DNA of 20,253 bases from Acholeplasmataceae bacterium (GCA_003518475.1 DOYO01000030.1:14812-35064), one strand, 5' to 3'; counted from the stretch's first letter, positions 1-7,810 are shown. The notes: generated by a model from the letters alone, not told the origin. Program-made: numbers and translations.

Positions 1-77
1 AAAAGCGTATTGAAATTTTTTGAGATCTTACGTACGATCGTGTTGGTAGTCGTTAACACTCATTATCACCTAACACC

Positions 78-86
78 ATTATAGCA
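78..86 (-). promoter_or_regulatory. Extended -10 promoter firing off the left edge
   Basis: Read on the minus strand this is TGCTATAAT, a perfect extended -10 element. No good -35 lies 16-18 bases upstream, as is common for extended -10 promoters. The transcript would start near base 71 and run out of the window at base 1; no convincing gene start is seen in those 70 bases, so the gene it serves lies outside. Confidence 0.5.
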
Positions 87-122
87 CCATATAAAAACAA
101 TATTTGGACTTCATATGACGAT

Positions 123-153
123 AAAAAAAATGCCGATCGATGATCAGCATTTT
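123..153 (-). terminator. Rho-independent terminator of hup
   Basis: The minus-strand transcript forms a 12-pair stem (arms 142-153 and 127-138, one U.G pair) closed by a 3-base loop, followed by a run of U from the A-tract at 123-130. It begins 10 bases after the hup stop codon. Confidence 0.88.
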
Positions 154-162
154 CCTTATGTC

Positions 163-438
163 TTATTTGACTGCTTCCTTAAGTAACTTGCCTGCCCTGA
201 ATGCTGGAGACTTTTGTGCTGGAACCTTGATCAATTCACCATTTCTTGGATTCTTGCCAGTTCTTTCAACACGATTTCTTACTTCAAAAGTACCGAAACC
301 TGTAACAACTACTTTTTCACCACGTCTACCCAATGTTTCAGAGATTGTATCCGTAAACGCGGAAATAACATCTTCTGCCACCTTCTGAGTTACTTGTGCT
401 CTATTGGCAACGACTGCGATTAGTTCTGTTTTGTTCAA
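163..438 (-). CDS. hup: DNA-binding protein HU
   Basis: Small histone-like nucleoid protein that binds and bends DNA as a dimer. The 91 residues match the usual HU length of about 90. The N-terminal helical part starts NKTELIAVVA. The DNA-binding arm is clear: GFGTFEVR at 47-54, then GKNP at 61-64 with the intercalating proline P64, and the closing PAF..GK..LK segment at 78-87. The start is taken as TTG at 436-438, because AAGGAGG lies at 447-453, eight bases upstream, and this gives exactly the family N-terminus. An upstream in-frame ATG at 474 would add 12 residues encoded across the Shine-Dalgarno itself and is unlikely. A promoter (465-493) and a terminator (123-153) suggest hup can be its own transcription unit, although no terminator separates it from gpsA upstream. 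Confidence 0.95.
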   Translation of the reverse strand: MNKTELIAVVANRAQVTQKVAEDVISAFTDTISETLGRRGEKVVVTGFGTFEVRNRVERTGKNPRNGELIKVPAQKSPAFRAGKLLKEAVK

Positions 439-446
439 TTTTTTTT

Positions 447-453
447 CCTCCTT
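447..453 (-). promoter_or_regulatory. Shine-Dalgarno deciding the TTG start of hup
   Basis: AAGGAGG on the minus strand, eight bases before the TTG codon at 436-438. It lies inside the longer open frame that begins at 474, which argues against that longer start. Confidence 0.8.
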
Positions 454-464
454 AAAGTGATTAT

Positions 465-493
465 ATTTTATCAAATTTTTACCAAATTTGCAA
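465..493 (-). promoter_or_regulatory. Candidate promoter of hup
   Basis: On the minus strand: -35 TTGCAA (488-493), 17-base spacer, -10 TAAAAT (465-470). An overlapping TATAAT at 460-465 lacks a matching -35. The leader before the TTG start would be only about 20 bases. Confidence 0.5.
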
Positions 494-542
494 TTCTTTA
501 CTCTTATTTGACCTTAAATCGATGGCTTAAGTAAGCATTTCA

Positions 543-1538
543 TCAAAAATCTTCTGACTTTAGGTCTCTAGACAGCAGTCTGGTCACGCCATCCTTGATA
601 TCTAATTTACCTGTTAAAATATCATATGCTGCATTAATCATCGGAAGTTCTGTATGATAAACCTCTGAGAGGTGATGCATCGCCTCAATGGTTCTAAAGC
701 CTTCAATTGTTTGTTTTTGTTCAGCATAAATCTGCTCAACAGAAAATCCCAATCCCAACTTTTTTCCTGCCATGAAATTGCGTGAGTTTTCTGAAGATGC
801 TGTAACAATCAGATCGCCGATACCGGTCAATCCGAATGCTGTTTCTTTCTTTCCACCCATGATTTCTACGACTTTGACAATTTCTACGATACCGCGTGCG
901 ATGACAGCTGCTCTCGCGTTTTCACCAAGTCCAAGACCTGTGCAAGCACCAGAGATGACTGCAATTGCGTTTTTTACCGCACCGCCGACTTCACATCCAA
1001 TGAGGTCTCCTGATGTATAGACACGCAGATATTGATCATTGCTGAAGATGGTTTGAATTTCTTGAGCAAGTTCTAAATCCTTGCTGGAGCTGACCAATAA
1101 AGTCAGTTTCCTTAAGATCATTTCTTCGGCATGAGACGGCCCGGTTAAGACCACAAAGCCTTTTAAATGAGCAGCTTCGATTTCCTCTTCGACAATTTCG
1201 CTGACACGCTTCAAGCTATCAGGTTCAATGCCCTTTGAAACGTTGATGAAAACTGCTTTTCTCTTAAGCAAAGGGTTGATTTCCTTAAGAACAGAACGTA
1301 CAGCCTTGGTGGGTACGCTTAGTAAAAAATAATTGGAGAAATCAATAACTTCCTGAAGAGAGGTGGTTGCTACAACGCCATCCGGGAGGATGGTATCGAA
1401 AAACGGATGAAAATGCTGATTAATTTTTTGTACTGCATTTGGATTCAGGTCATAAATCAGAACCTGATGTCCATTATCAATGAGTGTCTGGCCGAGGGTC
1501 GTTCCCCACGCTCCGCCACCGATGATACTGATTTTCAT
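543..1538 (-). CDS. gpsA: Glycerol-3-phosphate dehydrogenase [NAD(P)+]
   Basis: Reduces dihydroxyacetone phosphate to sn-glycerol 3-phosphate in the cytoplasm, supplying the backbone for phospholipids. The 331 residues are the usual length. An N-terminal Rossmann fold carries GGGAWG at 7-12. The substrate and catalytic region shows SKG with K102, GPSHAEE at 133-139 and the GAVKN segment with the conserved lysine K189, followed by GLGLGENARAA at 201-211 and GLTGIGDL at 236-243. The start codon is one base downstream of the der stop, and its Shine-Dalgarno (GAAGG) lies inside the end of der, so the two are almost certainly cotranscribed. The adjacency to der and hup is the Firmicutes arrangement, minus spoIVA. 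No strong terminator follows before hup. Confidence 0.96.
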   Translation of the reverse strand: MKISIIGGGAWGTTLGQTLIDNGHQVLIYDLNPNAVQKINQHFHPFFDTILPDGVVATTSLQEVIDFSNYFLLSVPTKAVRSVLKEINPLLKRKAVFINVSKGIEPDSLKRVSEIVEEEIEAAHLKGFVVLTGPSHAEEMILRKLTLLVSSSKDLELAQEIQTIFSNDQYLRVYTSGDLIGCEVGGAVKNAIAVISGACTGLGLGENARAAVIARGIVEIVKVVEIMGGKKETAFGLTGIGDLIVTASSENSRNFMAGKKLGLGFSVEQIYAEQKQTIEGFRTIEAMHHLSEVYHTELPMINAAYDILTGKLDIKDGVTRLLSRDLKSEDF

Positions 1539-1539
1539 G

Positions 1540-2844
1540 CTACGCCTTCTTTCTGAGTAAGAGTTTTATAGGTGTGCCTGTGAAATCGATAGCCTCCCTG
1601 ACTTGATTATTTAAATATCTCAAATAAGAGAAATGTACGAAATCCGGATTATTGACGAATAGAACAAATGTAGGTGGCTTGACTGCGACCTGCGTGACAT
1701 AATTGAAAGCTGCTTTTCCATGATTGAAGATCGGGGTAGGATTCATAGCAACCGCATCTTGAATCAAATCATTGATGATGCTGGTTTGAATAGACTTGCT
1801 ATAGTTTTCATATGCAAGATTGATTGCTGGGAAAATGGTATTGATTCTGGTCCTATCCTTTGCGGATACGAAAACGACCTGGGCATATTCAAAGAATTTA
1901 AATTCTTCTCTGATTTTATCTTCAGTCTTCTTCATGGTTTTTTCGTCCTTTAAGACGGCATCCCACTTATTCACCACAATAACAACTGCTTTGTGATAGT
2001 CATCGATATAACCAGCGACGTGCTTATCCTGTTCAATGATGCCTTCTTCTCCGTCGATGACCAAAAGTGCGACATCTGAACGTTCAAGTGCTGAAAGTGC
2101 GCGCAAGACTGCATATTTATCTGTGTTTTCATAAACCTTGCCGCGTTTTTTGATACCGGCGGTATCAATAACGACATATTGTTTTTTATCTTTTTTAAAC
2201 TGTGTGTCAATCGCGTCTGTCGTTGTTCCAGATATTGGAGAAACAATGACGCGTTCTTCACCTAAGATGGCATTTGTCAAGGATGATTTTCCAACATTAG
2301 GACGTCCGACAATAGAAAATGAGATAACGTCTTCATCATATTTTACATCATCTTCAGTAATATGGCTAATGATTTTATCTAGGAGATCCCCGATGCCGAT
2401 ACCGTGAATCGAGGAAATGCAAATCGGTTCACCAAATCCGAGTGCATAAAATTCATATGCATTTTGCATCTGATTGACGTCATCAATCTTATTCACGACT
2501 AAAATGACGGGTTTTTCCGTCTTGTACAAAAGCTTGGCGATATAGTGATCTGCATCCACCAGACCATTCTTGCCGTCAACGACAAAAATGATGGTATTGG
2601 CTTCATCCATCGCAACTTGCGCCTGCGCTTTGATTTGATTTAAAAAAGGAGCATCGCCAATGTCGATGCCCCCTGTGTCTATGACTCTAAAATTCTTAGT
2701 CAGCCATTCAGCTCGAGCGTATATGCGGTCACGCGTTACACCAGCTGTTTCATCAGTAATCGATAATCTTGAACCAACCAGACGGTTGAACAAGGAGGAT
2801 TTACCGACGTTGGGACGGCCGACAATTGCTACCTTATAAGGCAT
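1540..2844 (-). CDS. der: Ribosome biogenesis GTPase Der (EngA)
   Basis: Essential double GTPase acting in assembly of the 50S subunit. The 434 residues match the family. First G domain: P-loop GRPNVGKS at 9-16, DTGG at 56-59, NKID at 118-121. Second G domain: GRPNVGKS at 180-187, DTAG at 227-230, NKWD at 292-295, SAK at 327-329. The C-terminal part from about 350 is the KH-like RNA-binding domain. All nucleotide-binding motifs are intact. The gene sits 21 bases after the S1-protein gene and one base before gpsA in a tightly packed unit. Confidence 0.97.
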   Translation of the reverse strand: MPYKVAIVGRPNVGKSSLFNRLVGSRLSITDETAGVTRDRIYARAEWLTKNFRVIDTGGIDIGDAPFLNQIKAQAQVAMDEANTIIFVVDGKNGLVDADHYIAKLLYKTEKPVILVVNKIDDVNQMQNAYEFYALGFGEPICISSIHGIGIGDLLDKIISHITEDDVKYDEDVISFSIVGRPNVGKSSLTNAILGEERVIVSPISGTTTDAIDTQFKKDKKQYVVIDTAGIKKRGKVYENTDKYAVLRALSALERSDVALLVIDGEEGIIEQDKHVAGYIDDYHKAVVIVVNKWDAVLKDEKTMKKTEDKIREEFKFFEYAQVVFVSAKDRTRINTIFPAINLAYENYSKSIQTSIINDLIQDAVAMNPTPIFNHGKAAFNYVTQVAVKPPTFVLFVNNPDFVHFSYLRYLNNQVREAIDFTGTPIKLLLRKKA

Positions 2845-2865
2845 AATAAAACCTACTTTACATTT

Positions 2866-4263
2866 TTATTTTTTGGACTTTAAGTCTTTGGAGAATAAAT
2901 CGCCAATCGTTTGGTTCTGATTCTTGTCATCATTTTCCAAATACTGTTCGTAGGATGCGCGTTCAGCTTTTTCTAATACACGACGGATAGATAATTTAAG
3001 TACCCAAGTATCCTTGGAAACTTCGATGATGATTGCTTGAACTTCATCGCCTGCTGCAAAATAGTCTTCTGGCTTTCCAATCTTTTCATTGGATAATTCA
3101 TTGAAAGGAATTTCTCCTTCAACGCCTTGGACAGAAACCTTCAAGCCTTCCTTGGAAACTGCGGTAACCTTAGCCTTGACGATATCGCCGCGCTTAACAG
3201 TCACATTCTTCCATGGATTATCTTCTAGGGATTTCTTGCTTAATGCGATTCTTTCCTTCTTCGGTTCAAGTTGAATGATGCTTAAGGTGATTGGGTCACC
3301 GATCTTGACATAGTTTTCGAAATTGTCATTTGGATTCCATGAGAATTCATTCTTATGGAGAAGTCCTCTGACATCCTTGGCAACTTCAACGATGATTCCG
3401 AATGGAAGCTTCTGAAAAACAGTACCTGTGACTTGGCTGCCAATCTTATGTTCATCATAGAATGCTTCATAAGGAGTCTTTTCTAAAGCCTTGATGGATA
3501 AATCAAGACGATTTCCTTCTTTTTTAATAACTTTGACATCAATTTCTTGGTTCAATGACAAAACATCTTCGATTTTATCGATTCTATAATGGCTGACCTG
3601 GGAAATTCTCAAGAGTCCGACAACATGGTCAAAACGGATGGTTGCAGCATGTGGTTCAATCTTATCCACGATACCCTTGATCACATCACCTGTGTTGATC
3701 TTGTCAAGCTCAAGCTGTCTGGATTGAAGACGTACTTCGTAAGCTTCTTGTCTTTCTTTTTCGAAAATGGCTTTTCTAGATCCGACAATGCGTCTAGATC
3801 TTCCCTTTTCAGTCGCTTCGATGATTTGAATATCGAGCGTCTTGCCCTTTAAGGAATCCTTATCTTTGACAAGTTCGAAATCGAGTAAGCTGTATGGAAG
3901 GAACACTTCGTTTTCCATGTAGCTGAGCACTAATCCTTTTTCCAGTATCTGTCTAACCTTGGCCTTGACTATCTCACCAGAAGTCACCAAAGCTTGAATT
4001 TTTTCAAATTTTTCTTCAATCAGAAGAGGTAACCGCGATAAAAGGATCTGAGCAGGTTCATCCGTAATTTTCTGGATTCTGGCTCTAACCTTTTGTCCTT
4101 CTTTGACTAAGCCAAAAAACGTGAGTGGTGCTGGCTTGTCATAATTATCCAAATGAATCTTCCCTTCGGTGGTGTACTGCAAGTCAATGTAGATCGTATT
4201 TTCTTCTACTTTGATGACATTACCTTCTACAATTTGGCCCACCTTCAACATTTTAAACTCCAT
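2866..4263 (-). CDS. rpsA: S1-domain RNA-binding protein (RpsA/YpfD type)
   Basis: Made almost entirely of S1 (OB-fold) RNA-binding repeats. I see five by hand, at about 7-79, 96-166, 191-259, 275-344 and 358-428, each beginning with a 'G..V.A.V' or 'G..V.G.V' strand and several ending in the typical 'LS.K' turn. Bacillus YpfD has four repeats in about 380 residues; this one has 465, so an extra repeat appears to be present, the first being the most divergent. The tail after 430 is charged and probably disordered. The position between cmk and der is the standard Firmicutes place for the S1 homologue. The start is the ATG at 4261-4263, preceded by AGGAGA lying within the end of cmk; the cmk stop is one base away. 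Whether it acts as a true ribosomal S1 or a general RNA-binding factor cannot be told from sequence. Confidence 0.88.
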   Translation of the reverse strand: MEFKMLKVGQIVEGNVIKVEENTIYIDLQYTTEGKIHLDNYDKPAPLTFFGLVKEGQKVRARIQKITDEPAQILLSRLPLLIEEKFEKIQALVTSGEIVKAKVRQILEKGLVLSYMENEVFLPYSLLDFELVKDKDSLKGKTLDIQIIEATEKGRSRRIVGSRKAIFEKERQEAYEVRLQSRQLELDKINTGDVIKGIVDKIEPHAATIRFDHVVGLLRISQVSHYRIDKIEDVLSLNQEIDVKVIKKEGNRLDLSIKALEKTPYEAFYDEHKIGSQVTGTVFQKLPFGIIVEVAKDVRGLLHKNEFSWNPNDNFENYVKIGDPITLSIIQLEPKKERIALSKKSLEDNPWKNVTVKRGDIVKAKVTAVSKEGLKVSVQGVEGEIPFNELSNEKIGKPEDYFAAGDEVQAIIIEVSKDTWVLKLSIRRVLEKAERASYEQYLENDDKNQNQTIGDLFSKDLKSKK

Positions 4264-4264
4264 G

Positions 4265-4921
4265 TTAGTTCTCCTTTTTGTCGGTCAGTTCTATGATTTT
4301 ATTAACCACTTCTTCAATGGTTAAATAAGTTGTGTCTAGCACGATGGCATCATCCGCTTTACGCAAGGGTGATTCCTTTCTCGTTGAATCCTTTTGGTCC
4401 CGAATCACGATGTCCTCAATGACCTTTGAGATCTGTGATTCCTTTCCTTTTTTAATGTGTTCCTTATACCTGCGTTTGGCTCTCTCCTCAACATTCGCTG
4501 TCAAGAATATTTTTAAGTCAGCGTTTGGTATGACGACTGTTCCAATGTCTCGGCCGTCCATGATGATATTGCCATGCTGTGCGGCTTGTTTTTGGAGTTC
4601 AACTAATTTTTTTCTTACATAGGGAAAGCTTGATACCAAGGAAACATTGTTGGTTACTGCTTCTGAGCGGATTGCTTCTGTAACATCTCTGTCATTGATG
4701 TAGATCCGATCAAAATCATAGTGAATTGTGGAGGTTTCTAAAAAACGGTACTGAGCTTCTTCATTCAAGTTGATCCCAAGTTCTAAGGCTTGAAGCGTTA
4801 CTGCTCGATACATCGCACCGGTGTCGATATGCGTCCATCCCAATTTTTTAGCGATCAATGAACTGATGGTGCTTTTTCCAGAACCTGCTGGTCCGTCAAT
4901 TGCTAATTTGTATCCAGGCAT
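4265..4921 (-). CDS. cmk: Cytidylate kinase
   Basis: Phosphorylates CMP and dCMP with ATP, feeding CDP for nucleic-acid and phospholipid synthesis. With the chosen start the protein has 218 residues, the normal size of bacterial Cmk. Visible motifs are the P-loop GPAGSGKST at 10-18, IDTGAMYRA at 32-40, which contacts CMP, and DGRDIGT at 122-128 followed by the lid region rich in Arg and Lys (147-160). The open frame extends seven codons further upstream, but GGAGG at 4928-4932 sits six bases before the ATG at 4919-4921 and inside that extension, so the shorter form is preferred. It heads the cmk-S1-der-gpsA unit and has its own extended -10 promoter. Confidence 0.95.
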   Translation of the reverse strand: MPGYKLAIDGPAGSGKSTISSLIAKKLGWTHIDTGAMYRAVTLQALELGINLNEEAQYRFLETSTIHYDFDRIYINDRDVTEAIRSEAVTNNVSLVSSFPYVRKKLVELQKQAAQHGNIIMDGRDIGTVVIPNADLKIFLTANVEERAKRRYKEHIKKGKESQISKVIEDIVIRDQKDSTRKESPLRKADDAIVLDTTYLTIEEVVNKIIELTDKKEN

Positions 4922-4927
4922 GTTTTT

Positions 4928-4932
4928 CCTCC
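4928..4932 (-). promoter_or_regulatory. Shine-Dalgarno deciding the cmk start
   Basis: GGAGG on the minus strand, six bases upstream of the ATG at 4919-4921. It rules against the in-frame ATG at 4942, which has no ribosome binding site. Confidence 0.8.
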
Positions 4933-4943
4933 ATACAACCATA

Positions 4944-4952
4944 ATTATAGCA
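4944..4952 (-). promoter_or_regulatory. Extended -10 promoter of the cmk unit
   Basis: TGCTATAAT on the minus strand, identical to the element at 78-86. The -35 region is poor. Transcription would start near 4937, giving a leader of about 16 bases that just includes the Shine-Dalgarno. A 15-base palindrome fills the spacer directly upstream. Confidence 0.6.
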
Positions 4953-4966
4953 TAGATTTAATCTAT
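4952..4966. repeat. 15-base palindrome in the cmk promoter spacer
   Basis: ATAGATTTAATCTAT is a perfect inverted repeat of seven bases around one central base. It abuts the extended -10 element and occupies the spacer up to the -35 position, where a repressor could block polymerase. Its AT-richness makes chance possible. Confidence 0.4.
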
Positions 4967-4979
4967 ACATAGCATCTAT

Positions 4980-5714
4980 CTATTTTTTTGGTTGTGAATT
5001 TGCGTATAATTTTTTGATCTCATGCGGTTTTAAAGGTCTATAGCTTCCTCGTTCTACACCTTCAAGTGTTAAAACGTCATAACGGATACGAGTCAGTTTC
5101 TTGACAGGGTGTCCGATTGCTTCTAGCATTTTCCTGACTTCCTTATTTCTTCCTTCTGTTAAAACGATAGAAAGGAGTGTGGATTGCTGACCCTTGTTAA
5201 GTTCCATGACTCTGACGCTCTTCGGTATTGCCATGTAATCCCCATCAATTAAAACGCCTTCTCTGAGCTGAACAATCAGCTTTCTGATGATGATTCCTTC
5301 ACAACGGGCAAGATATTCCTTTTCGATTTCATGCTCGGGATGTGTCATCTTGTTGGTGAAATCACCGTCATTGGTCAAAAGTAAAAGTCCTGCGGTGTCG
5401 AAATCTAAGCGGCCGACCGGATAAAGACGCGTGCCACGCAGTTCCGGATCCAGTAGATCTAAAACTGTTTGTCTGTTCTTTTCATCTGATGTCGTAGAAA
5501 CGTATCCAACTGGCTTATTTAACAAAAAATAAAGATGTTCAGCCAATTCGATTGGTTTTCCATCTACTTCAATTTTGTCTTTTTTATCCACTTTAAAACC
5601 TAGTTCAGTCACAACATTTCCATTCACTTTGACACGTCCAGCGGTAATGAATTCCTCTGATTTGCGACGCGAAGCGATGTTTGCCTGTGCAAGAACTTTT
5701 TGCAATCGTTCCAT
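4980..5714 (-). CDS. rluB: 23S rRNA pseudouridine synthase, RluB/RsuA family
   Basis: Converts a uridine of large-subunit rRNA to pseudouridine. With the ATG start the protein has 244 residues. An N-terminal S4 RNA-binding domain occupies about 2-48 (the segment SRRKSEE, then GRVKVNG). The catalytic domain follows, with the family signature GRLDFDTAGLLL at 101-112 and the nucleophilic aspartate at D104. Later conserved pieces are EKEY (131-134) and the LTEGRNKEVRKM segment typical of the RluB/RluE/RluF/RsuA group. A GTG three codons further upstream (5721-5723) is in frame, but GGGTG is better placed for the ATG. Placement next to cmk is normal for Firmicutes, where scpB usually precedes it; here the upstream neighbour is an unrelated SEC-C gene, with a terminator between. 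The exact target base (2605-type versus another) is by analogy. Confidence 0.93.
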   Translation of the reverse strand: MERLQKVLAQANIASRRKSEEFITAGRVKVNGNVVTELGFKVDKKDKIEVDGKPIELAEHLYFLLNKPVGYVSTTSDEKNRQTVLDLLDPELRGTRLYPVGRLDFDTAGLLLLTNDGDFTNKMTHPEHEIEKEYLARCEGIIIRKLIVQLREGVLIDGDYMAIPKSVRVMELNKGQQSTLLSIVLTEGRNKEVRKMLEAIGHPVKKLTRIRYDVLTLEGVERGSYRPLKPHEIKKLYANSQPKK

Positions 5715-5730
5715 TTTGTTCACCCAAGAT

Positions 5731-5739
5731 ATTATAACA
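5731..5739 (-). promoter_or_regulatory. Extended -10 promoter of rluB
   Basis: TGTTATAAT on the minus strand, with no clear -35. The expected transcription start near 5724 leaves a leader of only about 10 bases before the ATG, so initiation may be nearly leaderless. Confidence 0.55.
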
Positions 5740-5760
5740 TAGAATTAAACGGATACGTTG

Positions 5761-5810
5761 ATGAAAAAAAGATAAAAATGAAAGAGGACACATCATATTG
5801 ATACATCCTC
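5761..5810 (-). terminator. Rho-independent terminator after the SEC-C gene
   Basis: The minus-strand RNA forms a 12-pair stem between 5799-5810 and 5784-5795 with three G.U pairs and a 3-base loop, followed by UUUCAUUUUUA and a further U run. The wobble pairs become mismatches in a plus-strand RNA, so the orientation is minus. It separates the SEC-C gene from rluB. Confidence 0.82.
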
Positions 5811-5905
5811 AAGTAAAGATTGGGTTGCTTTTCGTGATGTTAAATTTTTGCTCTCGCAAGAATACTCATCGTTCAATTGGATTGATATCGAGGTAATAAA
5901 AAATC

Positions 5906-7810
5906 TCATTGAGTCATTGTAGGTTGCCCATTAAGATGTACTTGGATCAATGGTTTTATGACTGATTTATTTGAAGTGAGAAACATATAAAAATCCTCGA
6001 GAAATAATGTAACTGGTTCATCCATCTCAATATCTTCTGGTTCAATCACTCCACATAATGCATCGAGCAATTCTTTACTGCGCTTTAAAATCTTTAAATA
6101 ATCACCATAAAACGGTTCCTGCATCATGATTTTCGTAGAGAGTGTTAACATCATTTTATAGATGGAATCATCTGGCAGTTCTTGAAGTTTGCGATCAAAC
6201 AATTCGATTTGTTTTGTGAAGATATAACAGATCAGGATGGATTCCTTCGCACCAAAGCGATCTTCATCGTCGTAACGTATCATTTTTTCATAAAATGGTA
6301 TTGCTTCTTTGTATTTATTTTCGGATTTATAGAGAAGACCAATGGAATCCAATGCTAAGATATATTCCTTGTGTAGATCATAACGCGTGAATTGTTTTGG
6401 AGGATTTAAGAATACTTCACGATTACCTATTTCGTAAGCATTCACATAAGCCTTCAATAATGACAAATGGTGTTCTTTTGAAGATACTGTCAATAACATA
6501 CTAATTGCGACATAAGCATGCGGACATAACATCACCAAATTATAAAAATCAACAACATTCACCGGCACCTCGGATTTCAAGACTTGAATCGCTAACGTAT
6601 TGATTTCCTCACAAAGTTCTGGATTAAATTTCGTTCTATTTTGAAGATCAGTTAAAAATCGGTAAGTTACACGCTTCGGTATTTCATTTAAGTGTTCATA
6701 TTGATATTTATCAAACAATTGGATGAACTGATTAATGATTGATGAATCATCACTTCTTTCTTCTTCAACCATCATCATGTCTTCAATCATTGCTTTAAGT
6801 TCCAAAATGAATTTTTTTCTTCCCCAAATACGTAAATCTCTGAATATCCTTTCTGTTGGTGTATTTTTAGCAGAAATTTGATGTTTTTCATAAAGGATGA
6901 GAGCAAGAGCTCCAACAACATCCTGGGGTTTTTCGTAGAGAATCATTTCAATAAATCGATTGGAAATTTCCTTGATTAAATCCTTGATGGATGGCGATTT
7001 GTAAAGTGCGGTATGCCAAACAATGCGGTCCGCTTCACGATTCATTTGTTTGATGAATTTCTCTTTATCTTCATCTGTAAAAACGAAAACATCTTCGAAA
7101 AACAACTGATCATCAGTTAAGCTTTGTTGATCTTTTGAATAGCAACAATGCTTATATTTTTTCCCGCTTCCACATGGACATGGAGCATTCAAAGTACTAA
7201 TGGATCCATGAATTGAAAGTTTTCTAAGTTCATTCGGAGTGAAACCATTGTTTTCCCACATTCTTGAATGATTATAGAAGTTCATGATGGATTGAATCAA
7301 GATTTTCATATTCTCTTTTTTGATTTCAACATGCCTCCGTTCAAATTCATAGAGTGCGTACTTAAGACTGGCATGAGAGAGTCCACGCAAGGCAATATCA
7401 TCCATGATATCATCAGCAAGTTTGGTATTATTTTGAACAAGACGTGTCTTGATCAAACGATTGAGAGTATGATATTCAGCAGTCTTTTCATAGTAAAAAT
7501 CATCCAAGTAATGCAAGAGTTCATCTCTACTGGGTTGATAGTAAGGTTTGTTGTTGGTCATTTTCAAGTGCTTGGACATTTCACGATCGTAATAAATAGC
7601 TTCGTGTATGAAAAACTGCTTTTCTTGGTAAACGTGGTTGGAGTTCAACAATTCATCGCTGAATGCAGGCAAAGACTGAATAGGGTGTGAAAGATGGTGT
7701 CTGTTATAGATTGTTAAAAAACGCGATTCGTGTATCATGCCATACAAATTTACACAGGAAATAATGTAATTCAATATTTCTGAATATTCTTTTAAAGTTT
7801 CATCATTCAT
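5906..7810 (-). CDS. SEC-C zinc-motif protein with TPR-like region
   Basis: No characterised function recognised. The 634-residue protein has no signal peptide or membrane segment, so it is probably cytoplasmic. In the middle is a complete SEC-C zinc motif, CPCGSGKKYKHCC at 211-223, of the kind found at the end of SecA and in many stand-alone proteins; C211, C213, C222 and C223 (or H221) would hold the metal. It is preceded by a segment containing NNGFTPNEL (187-195), which I have seen before SEC-C motifs in other Firmicutes proteins. Residues 480-560 look like a TPR or ST7-like helical repeat (the part with IGLLYKSENKYKEAIPFYEK at 490-509). The rest is mostly helical and acidic. The start is supported by GAGG, eight bases before the ATG. 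It is a one-gene unit with promoter (7840-7867) and terminator (5761-5810), inserted beside rluB. A role in protein-protein contact or quality control would be inference only. Confidence 0.85.
   Translation of the reverse strand: MNDETLKEYSEILNYIISCVNLYGMIHESRFLTIYNRHHLSHPIQSLPAFSDELLNSNHVYQEKQFFIHEAIYYDREMSKHLKMTNNKPYYQPSRDELLHYLDDFYYEKTAEYHTLNRLIKTRLVQNNTKLADDIMDDIALRGLSHASLKYALYEFERRHVEIKKENMKILIQSIMNFYNHSRMWENNGFTPNELRKLSIHGSISTLNAPCPCGSGKKYKHCCYSKDQQSLTDDQLFFEDVFVFTDEDKEKFIKQMNREADRIVWHTALYKSPSIKDLIKEISNRFIEMILYEKPQDVVGALALILYEKHQISAKNTPTERIFRDLRIWGRKKFILELKAMIEDMMMVEEERSDDSSIINQFIQLFDKYQYEHLNEIPKRVTYRFLTDLQNRTKFNPELCEEINTLAIQVLKSEVPVNVVDFYNLVMLCPHAYVAISMLLTVSSKEHHLSLLKAYVNAYEIGNREVFLNPPKQFTRYDLHKEYILALDSIGLLYKSENKYKEAIPFYEKMIRYDDEDRFGAKESILICYIFTKQIELFDRKLQELPDDSIYKMMLTLSTKIMMQEPFYGDYLKILKRSKELLDALCGVIEPEDIEMDEPVTLFLEDFYMFLTSNKSVIKPLIQVHLNGQPTMTQ

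Noticed and set aside
30..62. 11-codon frame starting ATG AGT GTT on the minus strand in the left-edge leader
   Set aside because: Too short, Shine-Dalgarno-like bases only two or three from the ATG, no sign of coding; not called as a leader peptide.
38..76. Inverted repeat GTGTTGGT / ACCTAACAC near the left edge as a structured leader RNA
   Set aside because: The promoter at 78-86 would start transcription near base 71, inside the first arm, so the full stem could not form in that transcript.
296..300. Riboswitch, CRISPR, insertion sequence or tRNA anywhere in the window
   Set aside because: All gaps are under 200 bases and are explained by promoters and terminators; no repeats with spacers, transposase or cloverleaf were seen.
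439..474. Longer hup start at the ATG at 474
   Set aside because: Would translate through AAGGAGG and give an N-terminus foreign to HU; TTG at 436-438 fits spacing and family.
475..542. Terminator between gpsA and hup
   Set aside because: Only a five-pair CTTAA/TTAAG hairpin without a T run; not enough to call.
4922..4942. Longer cmk start at the ATG at 4942
   Set aside because: No ribosome binding site, and the extension contains the GGAGG that serves the ATG at 4919-4921.
7268..7690. 140-codon open frame on the plus strand inside the SEC-C gene
   Set aside because: Antisense shadow of the real frame; no ribosome site or promoter.
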